Part shown: positions 1-5,602 of the stretch, piece after piece
Numbering within the stretch: position 1 is the first letter of the stretch
How the letters are laid out: each line of letters starts with the position of its first letter
DNA from: Acidimicrobiia bacterium
GTDB taxonomy: Bacteria; Actinomycetota; Acidimicrobiia; Acidimicrobiales; Acidimicrobilacustridaceae
Reading direction: 5' to 3'
Assembly (NCBI GenBank): GCA_018882825.1
Contig: VERC01000149.1
Span: forward strand, 1 to 6,133
Length of the DNA stretch: 6,133 bases
Translations under genes and position numbers: made by a program
Notes under the pieces: generated by a model
Told to the model about the DNA's origin: nothing
The model's input: only the letters and a program-made list of their open reading frames with translations
The model's database searches: none

Positions 1-703
1 CGGCCCCCTCGGGCAGGCGGGTGTCGAGCAGGCCGCCGGCGATGGACTCGGCGGCGGTCCCGACGTCCAGCAGCGGAGCGAAGACCCGACGGCTGGCCCA
101 GTACCCGAGGAGCGCGCCGGCCACGGTGGTGGCGGCTGCCGCGGCGAAGAGGGCGAAGGCCAGACCGTCGAGGGTGTCCTGCAGGTCGGCCAGCGGGACG
201 CTCTCGTAGTAGGTGGCGCCGAGATCGGACAACGGGACGCCGATGACGAGTTGCACCGAGCCGTCGATCCGGGTCCGCATGCGGGCCGACTGCCCGGAGT
301 CGACCAACGACACGATCGAGGGCGGGAGGTCGGAACTGGCGAAGGCGAGGGGGTTCGTCGAGTACCACTGCCCCTTGAACCACAGGAGCGAGTTGGCGGC
401 GTTGGGGTGGGGTAGCGAGTTGAGGTCGCGTTCCACCATTGCCGGCGTGAGATCGGCCGGAAGTTCGATCGCCAGTCGGTCGGCGTTGTCGATGGTCCGA
501 CTCACCGCCGTCTCGTCGCGCTGGTCGAGCAGGTTCTGTCGAGTCAGCGCATAGGTGATGAAGGCGAGTGACACCGACAACAGCAGTGCGCCGAGGGCGA
601 AGGTGAGGGTGAGTCGCCAGCGCAGGCCGATGCGACGGCGCACGGGGGCGATGATCCGGGCCCGACGCCGTGGTCGGGTGCGCGCCACGATGGGCTTGGT
701 CAC
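1..703 (-). CDS. Sensor histidine kinase, N-terminal half (cut by window edge)
   Basis: This is the membrane sensor kinase that should phosphorylate the response regulator encoded just upstream. It reads open from a GTG at 703 to the left edge, giving 234 residues. A very basic N-terminus (residues 7-30) precedes a membrane helix at about 31-53. An extracytoplasmic sensing region of about 125 residues follows, which I do not recognise, then a second helix at about 181-203. The start of a HAMP linker is visible from about 204, with the usual proline (P210) and glutamate (E219). The dimerisation/phosphoacceptor histidine and ATPase domains lie outside the window. The GTG overlaps the regulator stop as GTGA, which implies translational coupling. 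A second in-frame GTG at 688 is an alternative start, and neither has a clear Shine-Dalgarno sequence. The two-helix plus HAMP layout and the neighbour make the family call secure; the signal sensed is unknown. Confidence 0.88.
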   Translation of the reverse strand, partial: MTKPIVARTRPRRRARIIAPVRRRIGLRWRLTLTFALGALLLSVSLAFITYALTRQNLLDQRDETAVSRTIDNADRLAIELPADLTPAMVERDLNSLPHPNAANSLLWFKGQWYSTNPLAFASSDLPPSIVSLVDSGQSARMRTRIDGSVQLVIGVPLSDLGATYYESVPLADLQDTLDGLAFALFAAAAATTVAGALLGYWASRRVFAPLLDVGTAAESIAGGLLDTRLPEGA

Positions 704-1380
704 TGCTGCAGCTTGTAGCCGAGACCGCGCACGGTGAGAACGTGGCGCGGATTCGCCGGATCGACCTCGACCTTCATGCGCAATCGTCGGACGTGCACGT
801 CGACCAGACGACCGTCACCGAAGTACCCGTGTCCCCACACGCGTTCGAGCAGTGTCTCCCGACTGAGGACGCGTCCGGGAGCCGAGGCCAGTTCGACGAG
901 CAGTCGGAATTCGGTCTTGGTCAGGTGCACTTCGTCGTCGTTGCGCAGCACCACGCCGGCATCGGGGATGATCTCCAGGTCGCCGAATCGGAGATGGCTG
1001 GGGGCGAGGTCGACGGTGCGGGCCCGGCGCAGCAGCGCACGGATGCGGGCCGACAACTCCTTGGGGGCGAAAGGTTTGGTGAGGTAGTCGTCGGCCCCGG
1101 CCTCGAGTCCGGCGACGACGTCGTGCGTGTCGGCGCGGGCCGTGACCATCACGATGGGGACGTCACTGGCCCGCCGGATGGCACGACACACCTCGAATCC
1201 GTCGATGCCCGGGAGCATGATGTCGATGAGCACCACATCGGCCGGATCGCGGGTGAACGCCTGGAGGGCGTCCTCGCCGGTCTCGGCCTCCTCGACGATC
1301 CAGCCCTCGTCCTCGAGCGCCAGTCGCACCGCGGTCCGGATGCGTTCGTCGTCCTCGACGGCGAGGATGCGGGTGCCCAT
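700..1380 (-). CDS. OmpR/PhoB-family response regulator
   Basis: This is a 226-residue DNA-binding transcriptional regulator of a two-component system, full length for the family. The receiver domain (about 3-118) has the acidic pair D10/D11, phosphoacceptor D53 in LIDIMLPG, T80 and K102 in the KPF motif. All catalytic positions are present. The winged-helix effector domain (about 130-225) has the typical LTKTEFRLL segment, a recognition-helix region around RLVDVHVRRLR and the C-terminal RGLGYK hairpin. By eye it resembles the actinobacterial MtrA/AfsQ1/CseB group, but I cannot assign an ortholog. The ATG start gives the normal N-terminus. GGAAGAG and a G-run lie just upstream, a modest ribosome site. 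It lies 69 bp downstream of the phosphatase gene and overlaps the kinase gene by 4 bp. Targets cannot be read from this window. Confidence 0.96.
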   Translation of the reverse strand: MGTRILAVEDDERIRTAVRLALEDEGWIVEEAETGEDALQAFTRDPADVVLIDIMLPGIDGFEVCRAIRRASDVPIVMVTARADTHDVVAGLEAGADDYLTKPFAPKELSARIRALLRRARTVDLAPSHLRFGDLEIIPDAGVVLRNDDEVHLTKTEFRLLVELASAPGRVLSRETLLERVWGHGYFGDGRLVDVHVRRLRMKVEVDPANPRHVLTVRGLGYKLQQ

Positions 1381-1398
1381 CCCCCTACTCTTCCACGC

Positions 1399-1448
1399 CC
1401 GACCCGTTCTCCGGCGCGGGGCCCGGGCGGCGGGTGATGCCGGGTCGG
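1399..1448. repeat. 8-bp inverted repeat between the phosphatase and regulator genes
   Basis: Within the 69-bp gap, CCGACCCG at 1399-1406 is perfectly repeated in inverse at 1441-1448 (CGGGTCGG). The 34-base loop is very GC-rich and contains the palindrome GCCCGGGC at 1421-1428. No T-run follows on the minus strand, so it is not a classical intrinsic terminator. It could be an attenuator-like stem-loop or a pair of protein sites upstream of the regulator gene. The core CGACCCG also occurs in the arms of the divergent promoter near 2608-2643. In DNA this rich in G+C, coincidence is possible. Confidence 0.35.
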
Positions 1449-1449
1449 C

Positions 1450-2253
1450 TCAGGAGTGACGGGCCCCGGCGCCATCGAGGAGTGCGCGCAGCGGTTCGAA
1501 CAGGGCCGGCGGAGCGGCCAGGCAGAAGTCGAACACGGGTGGTCCTCCGTCGAGGTCACCCACGAGGGCGCCGGCCTCGGTGGCGATGAGGGCGCCGGCG
1601 GCGTGGTCCCAGGGTTGCAGCCCTCGTTCGAAGTAGGCGTCCACCCGACCGCAGGCCACCGAACACAGGTCGACCGACGCCGCTCCCATGCGCCGCAGGT
1701 CGCGGACCCGGGGCAGCACCTCCTGCAGCACGCCCGCCTGGCGTCGCCGTCGCTCGGGTTCGTAGGAGAAGCCGGTGGCCACGAGCGCACGGGCCAGATC
1801 GGTCTCGGTCGAGGCGTGCATCGGTTCACCGTTGCGTCGGGCACCGTCCCCGCGCACGGCGGTGAACACCTCGGCGTGGAGTGGGTCGTGGACAACGCCG
1901 ATCTCGATCACACCGTCGACCTCGGCGGCGATGGACACGGCGAACCCGGCATGCCCGTAGAGGTAGTTCGTCGTCCCGTCGATGGGATCGATGATCCACC
2001 GCACACCGCTGGTGCCGGTTCGGTCGGTGCCCTCCTCGCCGAGCACCGCATCGTCGGGCCGGGCGTCGAGGAGCGACGACAGGATGAGTTCCTCCGAAGC
2101 ACGGTCCATCTCGGTGACCATGTCGGTGCCGGTGGTCTTCGTGTCCACCAGCGTGCGCGCCCTCGACAGTCCGTCGACGATCAGGGCCGATGCCCGAGCA
2201 GCCGTGGTCGTGGCCAGGTGGAGGAGTTCAGCGGCGAGTCGGGCCTCGGTCAT
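1450..2253 (-). CDS. Inositol monophosphatase family phosphatase
   Basis: This is a Mg2+-dependent sugar/inositol phosphatase of 267 residues, the normal length for the family, probably cytosolic. The metal site is complete: E73 in GEEG, D89 and D92 in WIIDPIDGTTNY, and D216 in PWDHAAG. The N-terminal TEMD segment (47-50) is also typical. Family members hydrolyse myo-inositol-1-phosphate, but the fold is shared with histidinol-phosphate phosphatase (HisN), CysQ-type 3'-phosphoadenosine phosphatases and SuhB-like proteins. The substrate is therefore not settled from sequence alone. The ATG overlaps the stop of the upstream membrane-protein gene as ATGA, so the two are probably translated together from the divergent promoter near 2604. 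The response regulator follows after 69 bp and might be read through from the same transcript. Confidence 0.95.
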   Translation of the reverse strand: MTEARLAAELLHLATTTAARASALIVDGLSRARTLVDTKTTGTDMVTEMDRASEELILSSLLDARPDDAVLGEEGTDRTGTSGVRWIIDPIDGTTNYLYGHAGFAVSIAAEVDGVIEIGVVHDPLHAEVFTAVRGDGARRNGEPMHASTETDLARALVATGFSYEPERRRRQAGVLQEVLPRVRDLRRMGAASVDLCSVACGRVDAYFERGLQPWDHAAGALIATEAGALVGDLDGGPPVFDFCLAAPPALFEPLRALLDGAGARHS

Positions 2254-2594
2254 CGGACGCGCGGCACGCGCCGTGCGCCACCGGCAGCCTTGGCCGCTGC
2301 GGCCCGGGCCTCCTCACGGGCCTGGATCGTGCGCCATTCGCCCATCGCCCGCAGCGTCAGCACCACGACGACCGCAGTCCCCACGGCGGCGGCGGCTGCA
2401 CCGACCAGTGCTCCGAGGCCGGCCCACACCGAGGCGTCCCCGCTCACCTGCAGATCGACGAAGGCGTAGCCGATGAATCCGCCGGCGACACCGCCGATGA
2501 GGATGGCGATCACCGAGAGCACCCGGGCGCCGACCGAGGGGAGTGCCGTCGGCGGGGTGGCCGAAACGGGGGAGGGGGAGGTGGGTTCCGTCAC
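2250..2594 (-). CDS. Small two-helix membrane protein, function unknown
   Basis: I do not recognise a named family for this protein of about 114 residues. A Pro/Ser/Thr-rich, probably disordered N-terminus (2-20) leads into a glycine-rich membrane helix (about 25-46). A short loop and a second Ala/Val-rich helix (about 57-81) follow, then a charged Ala/Arg tail (about 82-114) likely to be cytoplasmic. I prefer the GTG at 2594 because TACCAT lies exactly 7 nt upstream, the arrangement of a leaderless promoter. An ATG three codons earlier (2603) would sit inside that -10 element and has no ribosome site. The stop overlaps the phosphatase ATG, which argues that it is a real gene. It could be a membrane accessory of its operon partner, but nothing in the sequence proves a role. 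Confidence 0.75.
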   Translation of the reverse strand: MTEPTSPSPVSATPPTALPSVGARVLSVIAILIGGVAGGFIGYAFVDLQVSGDASVWAGLGALVGAAAAAVGTAVVVVLTLRAMGEWRTIQAREEARAAAAKAAGGARRVPRVR

Positions 2595-2601
2595 GACGTC
2601 C

Positions 2602-2607
2602 ATGGTA
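2602..2607 (-). promoter_or_regulatory. Predicted leaderless -10 element for the membrane protein/phosphatase operon
   Basis: The minus strand reads TACCAT (TAnnnT), then seven bases, then GTG at 2594-2592. In actinobacteria a TAnnnT placed about 7 nt before a GTG/ATG commonly puts the transcription start on the start codon itself. Directly upstream is CGACCCG, the same sequence that precedes the plus-strand -10. No good -35 hexamer is visible. Confidence 0.5.
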
Positions 2608-2645
2608 CGGGTCGGACGATCGTCCGCTGCTCGCGTCGACCCGTA
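2606..2645. repeat. 9-bp inverted repeat spanning the divergent promoters
   Basis: TACGGGTCG at 2606-2614 is the exact reverse complement of CGACCCGTA at 2637-2645, with 22 bases between the arms. The outer TA of each arm is the first two bases of each predicted -10 element, so the repeat means the two promoters share an extended sequence upstream of and into the -10. This could reflect a common sigma-factor preference or a regulator binding both sides. Confidence 0.6.
2613..2626. promoter_or_regulatory. 14-bp perfect palindrome, candidate operator
   Basis: CGGACGATCGTCCG is a perfect 14-bp palindrome between the two predicted divergent -10 elements. Its right half covers the position where a plus-strand -35 would fall, and it lies just upstream of the minus-strand -10. 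A dimeric repressor bound here could affect both operons. The regulator is not identifiable from sequence, and it does not match the actinobacterial LexA box pattern (GAAC-N4-GTTC). Confidence 0.4.
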
Positions 2646-2649
2646 GTGT
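2644..2649 (+). promoter_or_regulatory. Predicted leaderless -10 element for the mannosyltransferase operon
   Basis: TAGTGT (TAnnnT) is followed by seven bases and then the GTG at 2657. This matches leaderless actinobacterial promoters and fixes the GTG as the start. It is preceded by CGACCCG, as on the opposite strand. The intervening bases are almost all G and could alternatively act as a poor ribosome site. Confidence 0.55.
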
Positions 2650-2656
2650 TGGGGGG

Positions 2657-3397
2657 GTGAAGCCGCTCATCGTGCTGCCGACCTACAACGAGGCGGAGAA
2701 CATCGTGGAGGTCCTGGAGCGGATCGCCGAGGCCGTGCCGGCCGCCGACGTGCTCGTGGTCGATGACGGCAGTCCCGACGGCACCGCCGACATCGCCGAG
2801 CGCTGGGGGGCGCAGAACGGTGGGCAGGTCACGCTGCTGCGCCGGGGCGCGAAGGCGGGGCTCGGTTCGGCCTACCGCGCCGGCTTCGCCTACGGCATCG
2901 CCCACGGCTACGACTCCCTCATCGAGATGGACTCCGACCTCCAGCACGATCCGGCGGCACTCCCGTCGCTCATCAGTGCCGTGGAGGCCGGTGCCGATCT
3001 CGCCATCGGGTCCCGGTACGTGCCGGGAGGCCACATCCCCGACTGGCCCAAGCACCGTGAGTGGTTGTCGCGGGGCGGGAACCGCTACGCCTCGGTGGTG
3101 TTGCGACTGCAGGTGCGCGATGCCACTGCCGGGTTCCGCTGCTACCTCGCGTCCACCCTGTCCCGGATCGACCTCGAACGGATCACCGCCGACGGCTACG
3201 GATTCCAGATCGAGATGGCCTACAACGTCGCCCGTCTCGGTGGTCGCATCGTCGAGGTGCCCATCACCTTCAACGACCGCGAGCGGGGGACATCGAAGAT
3301 GTCGTCGCGCATCGTGATCGAGGCCCTGCTGCTCGTGACGTGGTGGGCGATCCGTGATCGCATCCTGCGGCGGCCGATGCGGGCACGTCTGGACTGA
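2657..3397 (+). CDS. Polyprenyl-phosphate mannosyltransferase (GT2, Ppm1/DPM1-like)
   Basis: This is a 246-residue family-2 glycosyltransferase, predicted to move mannose from GDP-mannose to a polyprenyl phosphate at the inner membrane face. The lipid-linked mannose would serve extracytoplasmic mannosylation of lipoglycans or proteins. Diagnostic blocks are LPTYNEAENI (7-16), VVDDGSPDGT (34-43), the KAGLGSAYRAGF segment (66-77), the metal-binding DSD at 92-94 in DSDLQHDP, GSRYVPGG, and a DATAGFRCY segment. It is a stand-alone catalytic domain with no fused Lnt-like or GtrA membrane domain. The open frame extends upstream to 2543, but homology begins at the GTG (VKPLIVLPTYNE), and the -10 seven bases upstream supports that start. 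Its stop overlaps the Nudix ATG by one base (TGATG). Donor and acceptor are inferred from family resemblance; a glucosyl- or GlcNAc-transferase of the same fold is less likely. Confidence 0.92.
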   Translation: MKPLIVLPTYNEAENIVEVLERIAEAVPAADVLVVDDGSPDGTADIAERWGAQNGGQVTLLRRGAKAGLGSAYRAGFAYGIAHGYDSLIEMDSDLQHDPAALPSLISAVEAGADLAIGSRYVPGGHIPDWPKHREWLSRGGNRYASVVLRLQVRDATAGFRCYLASTLSRIDLERITADGYGFQIEMAYNVARLGGRIVEVPITFNDRERGTSKMSSRIVIEALLLVTWWAIRDRILRRPMRARLD

Positions 3398-3882
3398 TGC
3401 GCGACTGGCTCGTCGCCGGCGCCCTGTTGGAGGGGCCCGAGGGCCTGTTGCTCGTGTGCAACCGGCGACGCGACGGTTCGGTGGACTGGAGTCCTCCCGG
3501 TGGCGTGATCGACGAGGGCGAGACGGTGCTCGAGGGTCTGTCGCGAGAGGTGCACGAGGAGACGGGCCTTCTCGTCACCGGGTGGGAGCGGAAGGTCTAC
3601 GAGATCGAGGCCCATGCCCCGGACATGGGATGGACCCTGCGGGTCGAGGCGTGGTTGGCATCCGGATGGGATGGCCACGTGCGCTTCGACGACCCCGACG
3701 GGATCGTCGAAGCCGCAGCATGGGTCGATCGCGACACCTGCGGACGTCGTCTCGGTGACGGGCCGCCATGGGTGGCGGAGCCGGTGCTGGCGTGGATGCT
3801 CGATCGGTGGTCGGAGCCGCGCCGATTCGCCTACCGGATCGACGGCGACCAGCGCGGCTCGATGCTGGTCACGCGGGTGTGA
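3397..3882 (+). CDS. Nudix hydrolase
   Basis: This 161-residue hydrolase cleaves a nucleoside diphosphate linked to some other moiety and needs Mg2+ or Mn2+. The Nudix box is perfect: G36-x5-E42-x7-R50-E51-V52-H53-E54-E55-T56-G57-L58, with the metal-binding glutamates E51, E54 and E55 in place. The preceding WSPPGG (31-36) is typical of the fold. Residues outside the box do not identify a substrate. It lacks the WEFPGGK sequence usual in MutT, so 8-oxo-dGTP cleaning should not be assumed. It sits in the middle of an operon, overlapping the mannosyltransferase stop by one base and the dinB start by four (GTGA). A nucleotide-pool role beside a translesion polymerase, or a GDP-sugar-related role beside the mannosyltransferase, are both plausible guesses. 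Confidence 0.95.
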   Translation: MRDWLVAGALLEGPEGLLLVCNRRRDGSVDWSPPGGVIDEGETVLEGLSREVHEETGLLVTGWERKVYEIEAHAPDMGWTLRVEAWLASGWDGHVRFDDPDGIVEAAAWVDRDTCGRRLGDGPPWVAEPVLAWMLDRWSEPRRFAYRIDGDQRGSMLVTRV

Positions 3883-5150
3883 ACCGGACGGCCAGCATCC
3901 TCCATGTCGACATGGACGCGTTCTTCGTGTCCGTGGAACTGCTCGATCACCCGGAGTTGCGCGGACGCCCGGTGGTGGTGGGCGGCAGCGGTGATTGGGG
4001 CGTGGTGGCCGCCGCCTCCTACGAGGCGCGCGCCTACGGAATCCACTCGGCCATGCCGTCGGCCCGGGCCCGTCGGCTGTGTCCCGACGCAGTGTTCGTG
4101 CACGGTCGCCATGACCGCTACGCCGAGGTGAGCCGACGGGTGATGGCGATCTTCCGCGACGTCACGCCGCTGGTCGAGCCGCTCTCGCTCGACGAGGCGT
4201 TCCTCGACGTGTCCGGCGCCGTCACGATGGCCGGTCCGCCCCCGGGGATCGCCGCCCGACTGCGCGCCCGCGTGCTCGACGAGGAGGGTCTCACCTGTTC
4301 GGTCGGCGTGGCCGCCACCAAGTTCGTGGCCAAGTTGGCCTCGGAGGCCGCCAAACCGCGTGCCACCGTCGACGGCCCCGCCTTCGGGTCGGGTGTGTTC
4401 GTGGTCGAACCCGACGAGACCCTCGCCTTCCTGCGGCCCCTGCCCGTCGGAGCGCTGTGGGGTGTCGGCCCGGCCACGCTGGCGAAGTTGCAGCGGATGG
4501 GTGTGCTCACCGTCGCCGACCTCGCCGATCTCCCCGTCGGGAACATCGCTGCGGCCATCGGTCGCTCCCATGCCGAACATCTGCACGCGTTGGCCAACGG
4601 CCGCGACGAGCGGACGGTGGAACCGGCGAGGGGCACCAGGTCGATCGGCCACGAGGAGACCTTCGCCCGGGACCGATTCGACCGATCGGATCTGGAGCGC
4701 GAACTGGTGGCCTTCGCCGACGCCGTCGCCGGTCGGTTGCGCGACGCCGGACTGGCCGGTCGGACGGTGCACCTCAAGGTGCGGTTCGGTGACTTCGCCA
4801 CCATCACGCGCTCGATGACACTGTCCGAACCCGTCGATGATTCCCGCACCCTGGCCGGGACGGGTCGGCGACTGCTCGACCAGGTCGACCTCGCCCCGGG
4901 GGTGCGCCTGCTCGGACTGTCGGTGAGCGGCCTGTCGCCGCCGTCGGGCCGTCAACTCACACTCGACGACAGCGACGGGGGCGGTTGGCTCGAGGTGGCC
5001 GATGCCGTCGACGAGATCCGGGACCGATTCGGATCGGAGGCCATCGGACCCGCGGTCACCATGGTCCCGGGCGGGCCGCAGCCGAAGCGGCGGGGATCGG
5101 CCCAGTGGGGTCCCGCCGCCCCCGATGGCCCCGGTGCACCGACCGGGTGA
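3879..5150 (+). CDS. dinB: DNA polymerase IV (Y-family translesion polymerase)
   Basis: This 423-residue error-prone polymerase copies past damaged bases. The palm carries D11 in HVDMDAFF, and D105/E106 in SLDEAFLD, so all three metal ligands are present. F16 is the expected steric gate against ribonucleotides. A thumb with helix-hairpin-helix features follows (about 170-240; LWGVG around 193-197), then the little finger (about 248-352; RSIGHEETF near its start). QLTLDD at 359-364 resembles a beta-clamp-binding peptide. It lies internally, followed by a conserved-looking DEIRDRFG segment and a Pro/Gly-rich tail (about 395-423). The frame is open 37 codons further upstream, but those codons overlap the Nudix gene. 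The GTG at 3879 forms a GTGA overlap and gives the normal N-terminus. No LexA-type box is visible upstream, so it is probably expressed with its operon. Confidence 0.97.
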   Translation: MNRTASILHVDMDAFFVSVELLDHPELRGRPVVVGGSGDWGVVAAASYEARAYGIHSAMPSARARRLCPDAVFVHGRHDRYAEVSRRVMAIFRDVTPLVEPLSLDEAFLDVSGAVTMAGPPPGIAARLRARVLDEEGLTCSVGVAATKFVAKLASEAAKPRATVDGPAFGSGVFVVEPDETLAFLRPLPVGALWGVGPATLAKLQRMGVLTVADLADLPVGNIAAAIGRSHAEHLHALANGRDERTVEPARGTRSIGHEETFARDRFDRSDLERELVAFADAVAGRLRDAGLAGRTVHLKVRFGDFATITRSMTLSEPVDDSRTLAGTGRRLLDQVDLAPGVRLLGLSVSGLSPPSGRQLTLDDSDGGGWLEVADAVDEIRDRFGSEAIGPAVTMVPGGPQPKRRGSAQWGPAAPDGPGAPTG

Positions 5151-5160
5151 GGCGGTGCCG

Positions 5161-5189
5161 TTGTGATCGGCCGGTGCGCGTGGGAGACT
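5161..5189 (+). promoter_or_regulatory. Possible promoter for the DUF3040/ROK pair
   Basis: TTGTGA at 5161-5166 and GAGACT at 5184-5189 are 17 bases apart, matching four and three of six consensus positions of a housekeeping -35/-10 pair. A start around 5196 would leave a leader of about 26 nt carrying AGAGG (5209-5213), eight bases before the GTG at 5222. It lies in the only sizeable gap of the plus-strand genes, so a promoter here is reasonable but weakly supported. Confidence 0.35.
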
Positions 5190-5221
5190 GTCGAGGCCCC
5201 ACCGAACCAGAGGTCGTCACC

Positions 5222-5602
5222 GTGCCGCTTTCCGAGGACGAACAGCGCATCCTCAGCGAGATCGAGCAGCAGCTCTACCAGTCCGACCCCGGGCTGGCCC
5301 GCGACATCGCCGACACCACCGTCTACACGGCTGCCTACCGGGGGCTCAAGTGGGCGGCGTTCGGATTCGTCGTCGGTCTCGTGGCCATGGTGCTGCTGCT
5401 GGGCGTGTCCTTCCTCCTCGCCTTCGGTGGCTTCCTCGTCATGTTGATCTCGGCTCTCGCCTTCGAGCGCAACGCGCGCCGGCTGGGCAAGGTCGGCATG
5501 CAGCAGGTGGCGCAGTCGTCCAAGGTCGCCGGCCTGCGCGATGCCATGGGCTCGACCCGGTCGCGGCTCAAGGAGCGTCTGCAGCGCGAGGAAGAGGACT
5601 GA
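5222..5602 (+). CDS. DUF3040 family membrane protein
   Basis: This 126-residue protein matches the DUF3040 pattern: an N-terminal MPLSEDEQRILSEIEQQL amphipathic segment, a DPGLA motif (22-26), two adjacent membrane helices (about 44-62 and 64-81), and a charged, partly helical cytoplasmic tail (about 82-126). The function of the family is unknown; it is widespread in Actinobacteria and often sits near division or cell-wall genes, but nothing here demonstrates a role. The GTG at 5222 is chosen because the family begins MPLSE/MPLSEHEQ and because AGAGG lies eight bases upstream. The frame is open further 5' into dinB but without family resemblance. Its stop overlaps the next start as CTGA. Confidence 0.93.
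   Translation: MPLSEDEQRILSEIEQQLYQSDPGLARDIADTTVYTAAYRGLKWAAFGFVVGLVAMVLLLGVSFLLAFGGFLVMLISALAFERNARRLGKVGMQQVAQSSKVAGLRDAMGSTRSRLKERLQREEED
5589..5598 (+). promoter_or_regulatory. Purine-rich ribosome binding site before a CTG start
   Basis: AGGAAGAGGA lies immediately before the CTG at 5599, with an AGGA core (5589-5592) six bases upstream. It is the best Shine-Dalgarno-like stretch near this junction. It supports initiation at the CTG, since the reading frame has no ATG, GTG or TTG between here and the DIGGTK motif. These bases also encode the acidic end of the DUF3040 protein. Confidence 0.5.

Noticed and set aside
670..1437. 255-codon plus-strand open frame
   Set aside because: It is antisense to the response regulator, whose receiver and winged-helix motifs are unambiguous.
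1564..1599. Direct repeat of GAGGGCGCCGGC, 24 bases apart
   Set aside because: It encodes two Ala-Gly-Ala-Leu stretches in the phosphatase C-terminal domain and is explained by the protein sequence.
1456..2469. 337-codon plus-strand open frame
   Set aside because: It lies antisense to the phosphatase, whose full set of catalytic motifs is on the minus strand. The translation is low-complexity and has no recognisable domain; it is a typical high-GC shadow.
2543..2656. Upstream extension of the mannosyltransferase frame
   Set aside because: The extra residues lack family resemblance and cross the divergent promoter region. The GTG at 2657 starts exactly at the conserved N-terminus.
3831..4955. 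374-codon minus-strand open frame
   Set aside because: It is antisense to dinB, rich in Gly/Arg/His/Gln and without domain signals.
5132..5141. 10-bp palindrome CGGTGCACCG
   Set aside because: It lies in the dinB coding tail, and palindromes of this length are common by chance at this base composition.
5136..5177. Imperfect stem (10-bp arms, one mismatch) across the dinB stop
   Set aside because: The arms overlap the coding end and the putative promoter, the loop is 22 bases, and no T-run follows. I cannot call it a terminator.
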